Source of the DNA: Bradysia coprophila
Lineage: Eukaryota > Arthropoda > Insecta > Diptera > Sciaridae
Assembly (NCBI RefSeq): GCF_014529535.1
Contig: NW_023503608.1
Span: 5,878,501 to 5,942,500, forward strand
Direction of reading: 5' to 3'
DNA: 64,000 nucleotides
Made by a program: the position numbers and the translations under genes. The notes under the pieces were generated by a model. The model searched no databases and was not told the DNA's origin. It was given only the letters and a program-made list of their open reading frames with translations. The number at the start of each line of letters is the position of its first letter. The first letter of the stretch is position 1. Shown here in pieces: positions 11,020-23,287 of the stretch.

Positions 11020-12178
11020 AAGCCACTGAAATTCATTACTGCAGTGCACGTACAAAAACCCGCAGAAAAATAATAATTTGCTGCACCCACGGAATGAATG
11101 ATATTCCGAACCCGCATTAAGAACTCAATAACAATATTGGAACCCTCCATAGGTTTTTTTTAATTAAATAATAACCACATTACATGTAAATACAGCTTAC
11201 GATCGTACACATATATTCACTTATAATCTGCAAAACTGTAATGCACACAAAATGTGCATTTTCCATGTATATAATATGTCAACGTACACCATATTATGGT
11301 CGTCCCTTTCGATATAAAAGCGATATTAACCTTTACAAAAGTCGCTTCCTCACCCTAATTCAATTTTCGTTATATTTGCTATTATATTTAATGTCGACAA
11401 CACGGGCAGATATTAGAACCATTTATTTTCGATTATAGAGTTGAAATTGTTCTATTAATTTAGAGGGATGCATTTTTTACGCATGGAATTTTGCTTGGCT
11501 TTAATTACAGACAGGCAATGTATAAACTGCAGTGCAGGATTACAGATTAATTTTGTGATTGATGCAATGGAAAATGTAACATTTTAGAAAGGAAATTGTC
11601 CCAGAACATGGACTGGTAGATGTATTTTTTTCGCATTACTAAATGTCCTGTGTCCTTTGAAAGACATACCATGCTTTACACTTTCATTCCTAAGATCTAT
11701 TTTTCAAGGACATGAAGTCTACGTCCGTTGTCACAGATTTAAACTAAAAATTCTTTTACTCAACGCAACTACCCGGTGCCATTGCCTACATTCATAATAT
11801 TCGTATTTCGTTCAGAGTACATTTATATCCCTTATTTGAGGGTGAAACTATTGTACACAATACATTTTCTATGGACATTACATGGTGTGCGTAATATAAA
11901 ATTTGAACCGAACATTTTTGGTTTTTCAAATTCGATCAAGTGGTTGCGATTCAAGAAATCCGTGAGATTTTTAACACTTGTCCATTTGCGATGCATATAT
12001 TTTAACCCCGGGATGTTTTCATTTGTAAATGATTTCGGGAGGGGTCCATACAATATCAAAAATAAAATCAGTTTCGTTCTGATAACATTGGGTGATATTT
12101 GTCGTATAAATAGCAATGGAACGGGAGGATTCTGATCAGATTCTTATTTGATTTCGAAACGAAAAGTTCTAAAACAAA
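11020..12178. other. Upstream region of PRDM13
   Basis: AT-rich, no recognised gene. A 119-codon frame (11776-12135, plus) and a 94-codon frame (11832-12116, minus) overlap on opposite strands, and neither resembles a known family. The interval probably holds the PRDM13 5' UTR and control sequences. Confidence 0.4.
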
Positions 12179-14210
12179 ATGTTTCCATTCGTACCGACAA
12201 ATCATCATATTAGACCATCGTCAACAAATAACCACAATGTTGGGAATAATGTTGAACGCAATTTTTGGACGATATGGACCGGCAGTGAGTGTACGGAAAA
12301 TAAATCGAAGAAAATTTACCAAAAAGTCAACAATAAACCTCAACGGACAGTATTAGATTCAGTGAAAATAAGTGACAGTGCCACAGGAGGATGTTATGCA
12401 TCCGAATGTATACCAAAAGATACAAAAACAAAGTCAATCGGTGCATTAGATTCATATTCAATGGGTGATAGATTCAGAAAATTTTATTTATCAATACGAG
12501 GCGGTTACTTACAAACCATTGACAAAACACCGGAACACACATGGATCAAGCATTTGAAACTTTCAACGGACACACACAGCAATAATGTGATATTAGAGTT
12601 ATTTAACAATGAACTGTGCGTACGAACAATACGAAACGTAAATGTGAATGAAGAAGTTATGCTTTGGTTTTCCGAAGAAATTTTGGCGGCAATGCATATA
12701 CCGTTTTTAACGCCTGCAAATATACGAGGTAAATATTGTACGAACAGAATAAATGAATGAAAATGTTAAAGCATGCGCCGTGCGATATACAATGTTATTT
12801 CTGGTGTGTGTATATTGAAGTGTATTTCCTTTAATTTTGTTATTTTTCCGCCTATAGCACATGCAGTAGTGGCCGAGTGGTCTAAGGCGTCTGACTCGAA
12901 ATCAGATTCCCTATGGGAGCGAAGGTTCGAATCCTTCCTGCTGCGCATTTTTTTTTTAATTTTTTTTTTTTAATTTAATTTGATGGAATTTATAACGGCT
13001 CTTCTCACAAAAACCGCACGTATTGAGAAAACACTTTTTGAATGCCATTAAGAGATGCAATTGTAAAAGATTTAAAGTGCATCGAATGAGAAAGGTCTTG
13101 TCGTTGTTATGACTTGATTACGGAATCAAGAAAATCCGTTTGAGGTTCTACTCTATCATTCTATGTATGTTGTTGCAGTGCAAATTTATGAGATAAGCCA
13201 ACGAATGAAAGACTTAAGGTATAACACTGCACTTCAGTATTGCAACAAATTATGTTACAGTAGTTTCCAAAATCGAATAGAAGATTAATTTGGATCCTCT
13301 CAGGGTGGCTATGATAAACGATAATTTTCTGCATTTATTCTGGCATGATTTTGGATTACACATCACTCAACATTTGACTATCTTTACTACAATTTTGTTT
13401 CTATTTTTTCCAGGCAAAAACACCTACACCTGCCATGTATGCGAGAAAACGTTCGAAAATCCTAATCCATTAAAGATTCACATTGCCACAAACTGTGAAC
13501 GAATATCCGAACATTCATTGTGGCTACGTTTGGATACGTTTCGTCACCGAAATGCTAAACAACCTTATGAAAGCAGCACGTCACCATGTACCCTAATGCA
13601 TTACCATCAAACGTTTCATCAGCGATTGTCAGCTTTTCAACCGGTTCGAGCGAATCTTCAATACAATTCGATAGACACTTTGCCGACATGTAGTAGCAGT
13701 AGCACATCGTCTTCAATGTTCAACGTTTTGCCATCGGTTTTGAATGTTGAGAGTGAACAGGCGATCACAGCGGCTGCACATTTGGAGACAATTGTCAGCA
13801 ACATGGGCACATCGAAACAGGGACACTTGTGCATTTACTGCGGCAAATTGTATTCGCGAAAATATGGACTCAAGATACACATTCGAACTCATACCGGCTT
13901 CAAGCCGTTGAAATGTAAATTTTGTTACCGACCTTTTGGTGATCCCAGCAATTTAAACAAGCACGTACGGTTACACGTCCAGGGAAACACAGTGTACAAA
14001 TGTACCGACTGTGGTAAGGTGCTGGTGAGACGTAGAGATCTGCAGAGACACATTCAGGCCAGACACAGAAAATGTAGTGACGACAATGACGGAAAGACGG
14101 AGGATACTGCGTTTCAAGCAACTATTTACGGTGGTGACACAACTGGTACGTCGTCGTCAAGTTCGGATGACGAGCAGTCAATAAATGATGAAATGATTGA
14201 AGTGGAGTAG
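12179..14210 (+). CDS. Prdm13: PRDM13 transcription factor (PR/SET domain plus four C2H2 fingers)
   Basis: Two exons, 12179-12728 and 13414-14210. The donor is G|GTAAAT and the acceptor TTTTTTCCAG; together they give 448 residues. The PR/SET-type region spans residues 60-180 and ends in VNEEVMLWFSEEILAAMHIP, matching the E-E-L-x-V-W-Y-S close of PRDM domains. Finger 1 (YTCHVCEKTF) follows the splice. Three C-terminal fingers (about residues 322-402) read CIYCGKLYSRKYGLKIHIRTH, CKFCYRPFGDPSNLNKHVRLH and CTDCGKVLVRRRDLQRHIQARH, the diagnostic PRDM13 block. A stop just upstream in frame supports this ATG. PRDM13 is a nuclear repressor in neuronal fate choice. A poly-A signal is at 14266-14271. 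The intron carries a tRNA gene on the same strand. Confidence 0.93.
12863..12945 (+). tRNA. tRNA-Ser (anticodon CGA)
   Basis: An 83-nt class II tRNA. The acceptor stem GCAGTAG pairs with CTGCTGC with one G-U, and the discriminator is G. The anticodon arm is TCTGA-CTCGAAA-TCAGA with CGA at 12897-12899. A long variable arm TCCCTATGGGAG and the B box GGTTCGAATCC are present, as is the A box TGGCCGAGTGG. It closely matches the insect serine isoacceptor. A T-run Pol III terminator begins at 12948. It lies in the PRDM13 intron, same strand. Confidence 0.96.
12948..12972 (+). terminator. Pol III T-tract terminator
   Basis: Two runs of 9-11 T start three bases after the tRNA discriminator base, as expected for RNA polymerase III termination. 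Confidence 0.8.
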
Positions 14211-14274
14211 GTAGCATTGGTTGGACCTGGATTTCAAAATATTTTCCGAAAGAAATTATTTATTAAATAAAACG

Positions 14275-14660
14275 AAAAAATGAAGGAAAAAATGTTTTGT
14301 TTCAAATCCAAGCGAAGTATTATTTCAATGCCCTTGCACCTACTTTCAGTCCTCAATGACTTCTAACGTTGTAAGTTACTAAATGAATTACATTTTTATT
14401 GGCTCACTCTGCGAATGTGTCGATACAGTAATGGTAACGTATATAGAGGTAACGATTAAATACCGATATTATCCATATTATCCGTATCCAAACTCTTGAA
14501 ATTGGGTGAGTGATTTGTGATTTAAAATCGCACGAAGAAAATGTTGTATCAACGAAAATGCTTGGATTCGGTTAGATTGAGGTACCTAGACTATCAATTC
14601 AATTTAGGAACGAAAATTATTTCCTTCAGTAATTTCGTTTTATTTTCACATTCTCTTCAC
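14275..14660. other. Intergenic gap between PRDM13 and the minus-strand ORF
   Basis: No gene seen. On the minus strand AATAAA at about 14661-14667 could serve the convergent gene. Confidence 0.4.
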
Positions 14661-14669
14661 TTTTATTTG

Positions 14670-15257
14670 TTACAAATCGATATCACGACTAAAATCACAA
14701 CTACTGAACCACTTCCCATCGACAAACTTACCATCGTAGCAAGAATAGAAAAATTTCTCAGTCTTTGTGTTCTGACGAGGCTTAGCTAATTCATTACAGT
14801 TACAATGGGGACGGTTGTTGGTGAAACCGAAACGAATCAAGTAATTGATTTTACGTCTGAATTTTAAATTCTTTTCTCTTTTACTGCATCTGCTGTCTGT
14901 TCTAGCTTTGAGGTACCATTCGCCTTCTTTCTGTGTTAAAATAGTCAATCTGATAGCAACTCCGATCAATGCTCTATTCGCTTTTACATCACGATCTCTA
15001 TGCACTTTCTTCAGCGAAACACGACATGATTTCGGAACCGAAAGCTCCGCTTCTTTGAAGTAGTTCACACAGACATTCCCCACAGTTAATTGTTTGTCTG
15101 TATTACGATTGCGTATAACACAATTCTTAATTATTTTGTGCTTACAAATGCAATGAAAAGCATGATCGAATATCGACACTAGTTTCCACTCTCTTTTCGC
15201 AGAAAGCCAGTTGTCGGCCTGGCTGTTTTCCTCATTACTTGAATTTCTGTTATTCAT
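14670..15257 (-). CDS. Unrecognised 195-residue protein with two cysteine clusters
   Basis: An intact intron-less frame starting at a true ATG, with an AATAAA just past the stop. Residues 25-70 read EWKLVSIF...CICKHKII...NRNTDKQLTVGNVCVNYF, a C-x-C...VG-x-x-C arrangement that looks like a small zinc-binding fold. Residues 145-190 hold HCNCNE...FFYSCYDG...SSCDF. The spacing C-x-C-x(~17)-F-Y-x-C-x(~13)-C-x-F is that of the GRF zinc finger of nucleases, helicases and topoisomerases. The protein is strongly basic between the clusters. It may bind nucleic acid, but I do not recognise the family and assign no function. It could also be a domesticated element gene. Convergent with PRDM13. Confidence 0.6.
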   Translation of the reverse strand: MNNRNSSNEENSQADNWLSAKREWKLVSIFDHAFHCICKHKIIKNCVIRNRNTDKQLTVGNVCVNYFKEAELSVPKSCRVSLKKVHRDRDVKANRALIGVAIRLTILTQKEGEWYLKARTDSRCSKREKNLKFRRKINYLIRFGFTNNRPHCNCNELAKPRQNTKTEKFFYSCYDGKFVDGKWFSSCDFSRDIDL

Positions 15258-15264
15258 TGCGTTA

Positions 15265-16000
15265 GCACTCTTTTTAAAACACTTGTATATCGACTGACAA
15301 ATGCAAAATTAATTTGCTTTTGCAGTTTCTTCTATCTGCATTGATAATATAAAGCAGAGTTATCAGGTTTCTTGATAAAATGTACCATCAACGCACTTCA
15401 AGCATGAGTAGTACTCTAAATAGGGTACTGAAACTTGACAGTGCGTTACAGAACTGTAAAACACTGTGAAAACCATTTCATACAAAATAGTACTCTATAT
15501 AGCAGCTGTCGACTATGATTACTTTTGCTTGAAGTGCGTTGTTTCAATGAATTCGTAAATAACGTGACTTCAATGAAAGTGACCACTTTAAGTATATTGT
15601 CGATAAGAAGCTTAAGAAGCTAAAAAAACCTTTTAGACGACGAGTATATTTCGATGTGGTAGTGTGGTACTCCTTCTTTTAAAGGTAGTAACAATCGTTT
15701 TTTTTACTTCATTTGGCTTACCATACCATGTCATTTCTCGTTTTAAATTTAATTAAAATGTGAAAATTACATCATCGATAAATATCGGAATTCTAAGTCG
15801 AACGCGATAAACCCAAAATTACCTTCCCTCCTTCATCCTTCCAAAATGAAATCGTTCATTACAATAATCCTTTAAACTTAACTCTGCAAAGTTGGTTATG
15901 TACTACAAATTCTCAGAGGTTTTGCTATAAAAATTACGATGACGTCGAATTGCATGTTTACCTAGTTAAATAACGATTTAAACGATTGATAGAAATTTCG
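15265..16000. other. Non-coding gap
   Basis: No gene recognised. An inverted pair CAACGCACTTCAAGCATGAG (15389-15408) and CTTGAAGTGCGTTG (15528-15541) with matching TAGTACTCTA inner arms outlines a hairpin repeat of about 150 bp at 15389-15541. Confidence 0.5.
15389..15541. repeat. Hairpin repeat of about 150 bp (MITE-like)
   Basis: The outer arms CAACGCACTTCAAGC and GCTTGAAGTGCGTTG are perfect reverse complements of 15 bases. The inner arms AGTACTCTAAATAG and AGTACTCTATATAG also pair in part. No target duplication identified. Confidence 0.65.
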
Positions 16001-16110
16001 TTCCTTTATTTGAATGTGAACTACCCAATAAAAACAAAATTCTTGGACGGAATTTAAATTGTTTTCGAATTTAAAAACATTTCATTGCTCACACATATCC
16101 GGCACCAATT

Positions 16111-19100
16111 TCAAAAGTCCTGCATGGCAAAGATGATGTTTTGTAAGGCAGTACGGGCATCGGAGGGTTGAGATAGAATTAGCTTTTTCATTGCGGCCGA
16201 ACTGTGTTTTCGTTGAAGATTTTTCGTTTTTTCTAATCCCGGACCTTTGACCACTTCGCTGTGAATTTTCTCGTAGTCGACGTTTTCGATGGAAACGTAA
16301 CCTTTCTGTATTTCCGAGTACAATGACGGATCATAGTCCAAGTGGAATAGAACGGGAGCCGATACCAAGCTAAATGTAGCATTCAATGGCAGTGTATTAC
16401 TTTGGAACGGTTCCAAATCCAGACACGCTTGCCATGCCAACGACAAGTGCTTTCCGAATAGATATCCACTCCGCTGCATTGCTTCGGGGTGGCCAGCCAG
16501 TTTCAGTGCACCCTGACAACTTTTGCCGAGAAGACTGCCAGCACTTAAAATGTGACGCAATGCCCATTCCTTTTCGGGTATGCCCATGCAAGTGGCCTTG
16601 TGCATTGGTTTCAGCACATCAGACGACACCCAATTGTCATCTTCAACGTCTTCCGGCGGTGACTCTTGGTGTGGTATTGGCTTCGATGGTAACGGATTGT
16701 TTTGTTCGTCACGATCGCCGATAAATTCAGATTCAGCTAGGTCACGCACGGCGGACAATATTAATTCAACTAATTCTTGATTTCTAGATGAAAAAAAATC
16801 GTCTTAAGCAATTGTCAGAGCTCGAATAATTAGACAAACCTCAAACCAGCTAATTCAGCACAAGACTTGCCCAGCAAATAGTCGCCGCTCAATAGAACAA
16901 TTTTATTTCCGAACGTCATGTCACTGTGCATGGACATATCATGGCCAGCCCGTGTCAATGGTTGTAAGTTCACCAATCCTTGATGGACCAAATGCGATAT
17001 GCGAATCATCTCGGTGACCTCGGCCAATGCACGCTGTGAGTGTAAAACGCCAGCACTTTTGTTTTGCTCCGTGTCCGGTATGTGGGCAGAAGGTCCGGCC
17101 GCCTTTGATACCAACAATACGATCAGACCCCATGCCAGCATATTGTTTTTTCCATTATAGAGAAATTGTCTAAAATGTGTTAGAGAAACTGGCTTAGTGC
17201 TGTTGCAGAATGGATGGGGAAACATCAGGAAGAAATGCGAAAATCAAAAAAAAAAAACAGGAGCCACAAATTCAAATATTCTTTTGTATGATTTTGCTAA
17301 AATTATTTTTTGCTCTTATTCTTCTAACGACAATTCACTATAACCAGAACGTTTAGCGAAAAATATTGGCAAGGTGAACCAGCACGATAACACGTTGAAC
17401 TTGAATTAATTCGCATTTCTTTCTCATACCTCCTCCACATGAAACAAGGACGACATCATTCAAAGATAGTAGGTTACATTGGATGCTGTGAAAGTAATTC
17501 ATTACATGAGGTATTAATTTAGTGATAAAAGTAACATTTAAAGAGTGTTTCTGAGCAACAACCTTCAGTAAATTACTTCGGTTAACTGTCCTTTCGACAA
17601 TTGCAAGATATGCAACTTTACTTGTCGAAAAACAGTTGCCAAAGTAAGTTACACAAAAGTACACGAGTGAGTTTTCTAGTATGAGAAAGTAACTTTCTGA
17701 AAGTTGTTTCCGAAGTACGTAGCTAACAGCATCTAATGTATTATGGTTTACTACCTACCCCATACAAGCTTCATTATTTTCATATTATGTAGCACCTACC
17801 TCTGGTTATCGCTTATCGACACAATCTCTGTGGCTGCTTTTCTGTATCATCGGTTTGACGGTTGTAGATTGTGACATTTTAGTATAAAATGTGGTGGATG
17901 GTGGTGTGGATGTAATTTGTAATTTTTATTTTTAAATATTTTTTTGTTGTTTCGATTGATGGTGGCACAGAAAATATATTTTTTTAAATAAAAAAAATCA
18001 ACTTATAATGGAGATACTGCACGAAATATAAATAAACAAATCTATATGTCTGCTATAAAGAGGTCTTTTTTAATAAGACTATTTATTATCATTTCGTTTT
18101 ATTACAGCGCAGCGTAGAATTATGCCTTATGCATAAAAACACGTTTCGAACGTCAAAATAATGTATTGGGTATGTCGTCATCATAACCATCATCAACAAA
18201 AACACAGTGATGTAAAAAGGAAAGGTATTTTAAACTATTTAAGAGTAAAATCAAATAGGCAGTAAAATAAGGAAACTATATTCCAGGTCCTTGTGTCATA
18301 AAAAGGGACTCCTTGCGCCTTAAATTCTTCAAGATTTTTGTTTGTTCAATGTCCTTTGCCACGAAAAGTTGTTGAATTTTTTTTCGTCGGAAAATGGTTT
18401 TTTCCAGCCGGAAAAGTCATTCATACGAACTCAGGAGGAACTAGAAAATTTTTCAGAATTTCCTGAATTTATTTTTAGGAATTGACATCTTGTGACTTAC
18501 TTGTTAAAAGTCAAAATTTTAGCCAAAAAAATGACCAAAAACATAAGAAATGTCAAGTGTGTAGAACCAAGAAGTAGTAGGAACATCAAGATTAGACATT
18601 ATTTTGGATAAGTTGCTCCATTTAAACAGCCACACAAATACTTTCAAAGATACACATATACTCGTTTTGGAGAAATGAGAGAAGTTGGAGAAATAAGAAA
18701 TTTATAATTGACGGTTCATTTAAATGTGCAAAACTGTGGTGCAATAACATCCCAAATATGGAACTATTCATAATCCTTGAAATGTATGGACAAGAAACAC
18801 TGCAAGTATCGCAAATTCGCATAGCTACGTATCTTTTATTGATCCAGAAAAAACTTAAAAAATCCTTATAAGGGCATACATGACTTTCCCAGGGATTATA
18901 ATAAACCTTGAGATATAAAAATCAAAAGTGAAGACGAAAAAAGAGATAAAAAAATCGAAAAAGCCGATATTTTTTTAGAAAGGGGGCAAAATCGGAGATA
19001 ATAAAATACAATATTGCAGACAAAAAATTTAATTTCGGAGGTAAAAGAATCAATTTGGGGAAAAATAAAGATAAAAAAGGAGTTAAAAATAAAGTTAAAA

Positions 19101-20556
19101 AATTTATTAAAAAAACAGATTACGACAGAAGATACATAATTTAAAATTGGAGATAGTCATTTTCCAAAAAGGGGGATAAATAAAAACACAAATGGGGACG
19201 CCTATCTACAGAATTTTACGTTTTTATCTGCAAAATTTTTGTTTTTTATCTTTTCTGATTGTATTAAAAATTGCAGCTACTATCACAAAAAAATGATTCG
19301 ATCTGTCCGATTTAGCCGATGTAAACGGTCACTACAAAGTTGAGCGAATTATTAGAAAAATCAAAATTATATGCTCCCTTTTACGAAACTAAAGTACACT
19401 AAAATTTTTCTCATATGAAATTCCTGCCGAAAATACACTAATTTTTTTTCAGAATTCCAGTGGTTACCCAAAAAAGTTGAACAAAGTTCTTTTTGGACCA
19501 CCCTAATCAACATGACATGAACATGAAAAATAAATTGAAAATGGTCAGGGAAAATGGCTTCAAAGTTGATGAATTTTCCGGGACAATTTTCGGGAGAACC
19601 CTATTACCGATTCCATTTCTAAAAATAAAATTCTTCCATGAAATATCGGCTAGCTTGTCATAGAATAGAAGAAATTTTTCGAAAAGATATTGTATTTTCG
19701 GAGATATTCGACTTTGAAGATTTTCAACTGAAGGCAAGCAATTTTCTATTTTCCGGAGAAAAAATATTGCTCCACAACTTTTTGTTGCAACAGCATGGAA
19801 CAACGAAAAAGTTTAAAGTACTTAAGGCGTACGAAATTACACAAGTGCCTGGACTACTGATACACTGTATGAAAATAAACTCAAATGAACATTGACTTAA
19901 ATTGAATTAGTTAATTAAGTGTAGAAATTGCAATTGTCACTAATTATGAACGATGACGCAGCCTGCAATTCGGTCTTTTGAGCTCGTGACAGCGTCAATC
20001 ATTGAGATTCCTGTGCATCCACAATCTATTCGCAAAATATAAGGCTACTAGATAATTCAGGTCCCTTCCCTAGTTAAATCAGGCGTTCCTGCCTGGTTTT
20101 CATAAATCACACAATAATGTATGCTGGAGCAGTGAATGAATGTGCTATGTATTTAAAGAATTACTAAACATCAAAGATTACAAAAATAATTCAAAATCGA
20201 CAAAACACTTACTTAGCAGTCTTCAACAGTGGGTCATTACTTCCGACCAATTTTCGCAAATGTAAGGCAACGTTCGCAAAATCATCGCTAAGTAACTGTC
20301 GTACAGTTAGGAAAGGCGTCGGATAGCCCACAATCTTTTCAGCTTCGCTGACCGCACGGTTCCAGTCGTGTTTTTGCTCAGGTTTCGTCACCAATTTTTC
20401 CCAATGGTGTGGTTTCGTTGTTAGTGAACGTCTCCGATCGAATCCTGTTACACAAGTTTGTCGATAATTGTTGTAAAGATTTCGTAATGAACATCGTTGC
20501 ACAACACCCCGCATGATCGACCGTTGGTCTAAGAAACAAAATCGGCTGAACAACAT
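16111..20556 (-). CDS. Pdss2: Decaprenyl-diphosphate synthase subunit 2, copy A
   Basis: Three exons on the minus strand: 20213-20556, 16840-17169 and 16111-16783, giving 448 residues (human PDSS2 has 399). Family landmarks are the exon 1 block [20 protein letters not shown] and exon 2 [20 protein letters not shown] and [23 protein letters not shown]. Exon 3 has [19 protein letters not shown] and [14 protein letters not shown]. As expected for subunit 2 it lacks the DDxxD motif of the catalytic subunit PDSS1. The heterodimer makes the isoprenoid tail of ubiquinone in mitochondria. Compared with copy B it departs from the human protein at several conserved places: YPTP for YPTS, LLSDD for LLSDE, GK for GN after LL, SQPSDA for FPPSDA. 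Frame and splice sites are intact. AATAAA on the minus strand is at 16005-16010. Confidence 0.9.
17465..17755. repeat. Inverted-repeat element in PDSS2 intron 1 (also at 26275-26520)
   Basis: TTACATTGGATGCTGTGAAA pairs with the complement of AGCATCTAATGTATTATGG. The same structure occurs in copy B at about 26275-26520, so it was there before the duplication. Confidence 0.55.
18900..19200. repeat. Purine-rich degenerate repeat (GGAGATAAA-like)
   Basis: About 300 bases dominated by variants of GGAGATAAAA and AAAAATCGGAG in intron 1 of PDSS2 copy A. No equivalent is seen in copy B, so it post-dates the duplication or was lost from B. Confidence 0.5.
19845..20100. mobile_element. Diverged member of the CACGGCAGAGTAAAACCAGG MITE family
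   Basis: Shares ACTGTATGAAAATAAACTCAAATGAACA-type sequence, CTACTAGATAATTCAGGTCCC and the end GTTCCTGCCTGGTTTT with the copies at 31382-31582 and 63683-63880. The outer TIR bases are lost. Confidence 0.6.
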
Positions 20557-21309
20557 TTTGATTTCGTGTCGAGATTTCACCGAACGTAGGCACTGAAGAA
20601 CTGAAGAAAACTTTCAAAAAGGAGCATAATTCAAAAATAGAAACTTTTGTTGTTATTTCACATATACACTGAGTGCAATATTATGTTTGTCACAATAATT
20701 GTCCGGGTACAATTGTGGAGTTTTAATAAGTTGACATCAAGAAATAAAATACTTAGTTACTCCTCAATGTTTAATTAAGAACTAAAATACACTGGTTTAA
20801 TACATTGTTTTATATATTTCACTTTCATTTGCCCGAAAGTGTGTCGTAACGACACTGTCGTTATATATATTTATATTTCTTTTTGAAGGCTCATTGCCTG
20901 TACATGCTAATTTTAAATCGTTGCAATTACATAACGAAAAGTAAATACATTTATATTTATTATTATTATCATTTTAGGCCACATACCACATTGACTTGCC
21001 CTTAACCAATACAAAAAAAAAATATTCCAAATTTTCTTTTCCTAATAAAAAGAATCTCAAAAAGTAAGATCAGTATCTCTCATCATTATCTTAGAAACCA
21101 CATTTTCAAGGCATTATACAAAAAATGTAAATTAAACTCAGATTCAAAAAAAAAAAAAAATATTTCTAGCAAGTTTTAAAAGTTCATTTTATTCATCAAA
21201 ACAAAATAACAATATTCACCAAAGGTATTGTTTAACAAGAAATCCTCAAATCTTTTTGGAAAGATCCACCATCGTTATGCACATGCTTCTCGTACCGATC
21301 CCAACTGAC

Positions 21310-22180
21310 GCCAAAATTAAGCGTTTTGTTATATCACAAAATTAACTTTCACTAAGGTAAAGTATCGTGGTTCGACATGTCAAAAAAGGTTATCTGGCAT
21401 GCATGTTTTGGACTTTAAGTGTATATTTAAAACAATCAGCTGAGTTTACTATACAAATTTTCTGTCCTCAGCTGAAACTACAGGCCTTTGTTGTAAAGAA
21501 TTATGTGTTGACATCGTCCAAGGTCTTAAATTTGTTTTAGGTGAAGTCCTTTTTCACCAAGTTATCAGCGTAACCTTCCAAATAAAATATCTTGAAATTG
21601 TCAATAACGTGTTGCAACCAAGGTTCTGAAAGAACAGATTAAGACACCCACGAAGGCGGGTGACACCAACTTTGTTAAACGCACTCATTACAAATTGTGT
21701 GAAAATTCAACATGATTTAATGATTTAAATTTTTTTATTTTTGTTACACACACGGAATCTTGAAAACCGACACATTTTCTGTTTCTGTGTCTTACTTGAG
21801 TTTCCGATATCCCCATATAAAAATACATGCAAAATTCGCAAAAAACCAGTAAACCACGAAACAGAAAATGTTTCGGTTTTCAAAATTCCGCAAGTGTAAG
21901 TTAAAGTCGTCATGTAAATTTTCATAGACGTAGATGGCGCCACACAGAAATATTGGTGTCACCGCCTTCGTGATCAACTCAGAGGTGTCTTAACCTGTTC
22001 TGTCAGAACCTTGGTGTCAACAGACAATACATAAACAAATTCCTTAATCTATTTTGCATGCAAAACTGATTTTTGATGAAAGTAAAATATAAAACGTAAT
22101 GGTAAGGACGTTCTGTCGAACCACGACGTTTTACCTTACATAACCAATGACAATACTTTTTTGTGCAAATTAACGCTTTG
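21310..22180. mobile_element. Concentric inverted-repeat (foldback) elements
   Basis: Outer arms pair AAGGTAAAGTATCGTGGTTCGAC with GTCGAACCACGACGTTTTACC (imperfect). Middle arms pair CAACCAAGGTTCTGAAAGAAC with GTTCTGTCAGAACCTTGGTG, and ACGAAGGCGGGTGACACC with GGTGTCACCGCCTTCGT. Inner arms pair GGAATCTTGAAAACCGACAC with TTTCGGTTTTCAAAATTCC. A lone inner arm also occurs at 31155-31195. Looks like one element inside another inside another. No transposase. Confidence 0.7.
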
Positions 22181-22505
22181 TATCCTCAATATTTTATTAA
22201 AAAATATTGAGAAATAAAATATTTTATTCACTTTCATTCGCACGAGACACGAGCGCGTGTCGCTGCCATTTCACAAGCCGGAAAGTAATAAATATTATGC
22301 ACCTGCGTCCGAAGCCGAAGGCGCGGATCATAATCCAACTCGTAATTTTCATATGTCAATGCAAAGATAAACCCAAACTCCCTCTCCGAGCTGATATTCT
22401 CACCACACAAAGACATATAAATACTTTTTCACACGCAGACAAGAAAATGGTTATTTTCTTACCTGTGCGGAAACTTTAATGTGAAAAATTATGTGTTGAC
22501 CTCGA

Positions 22506-22608
22506 GAAGAAAAGTAGGAAATTTCATTTTCTCGTGTGACTTGTGGCCCTCGCTATGCTCTGGCCCTTGAACAACACCCTCGAAATGAAATTTCCTACTT
22601 TTCTTCCC
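22506..22608. repeat. Hairpin repeat with GC-rich loop
   Basis: GAAGAAAAGTAGGAAATTTC pairs with GAAATTTCCTACTTTTCTTC, perfect over 20 bases. The loop includes CCCTCGCTATGCTCTGGCCC. Confidence 0.85.
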
Positions 22609-23287
22609 TTGGGTAACAAATAACTATTTCATAGGCGAGAAAATTGTCAGTTTCTACACTACTGAAATTTCCAAAGCCTTTGTTGTGAAAAACGTTGTGA
22701 AACAACACCCTAAAAATGGAATTTCCAAGTTTTCTTCTCTCGTTGAACAAATACCTATTATGGTTATTATTAAACATCATATTTCGTGTTATCATCGAAT
22801 CGTATTTCATGCTTGTCCTTATTTAGTCATTCTAGAACATATACCACACAATCATGCCAATTCTTCACTTCTGGTTGTAGTTCGTGGTTCTACATGTTTG
22901 TGTTGACAAAAACATATTTACACTCGCCAAACCATGAAAACACTGAATATCTCGCGTCAAACGTTATCGGAAACCACACTTTTTTGGTTCTCTCTCAGCA
23001 GACCTTGCAAACAGGTCTAGGGATCCAGGCGATGTTTTGCTTAATGGTGGAGTTTGTTTATGTTATTCGTCAAAGAGAGAAATTTGATACGAAGGCGGAT
23101 CTCACTCTCCGTATCAACGAGTAGTGTGATGCATATCGACCGATCAACTCGTTCGGTTTTATGCGTATTTTCGGTTTCGTTTTTATTCTCATTCCTCTTC
23201 CATACATTCAAGTTCAACCTTGAACGGTGTGTATTATATTTGGTTTTGTTGTTTGTGTATACATGGTGTGACGAGTGTAAAATTGTG

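Noticed and set aside
11776-12135. 119-codon frame upstream of PRDM13
   Set aside because: Overlaps an equally long frame on the other strand, has no family resemblance and lacks splice logic to PRDM13.
12766-12973. Open frames of 60-66 codons on both strands
   Set aside because: They only read through the tRNA-Ser gene.
16386-16780. Frames on the plus strand (and the same at 25160-25554)
   Set aside because: Antisense shadows of PDSS2 exon 3, repeated because the gene is duplicated.
20557-20580. Upstream start for PDSS2 copy A exon 1
   Set aside because: The codon at 20580 is GTG. The first true ATG, aligned with copy B, is at 20556.
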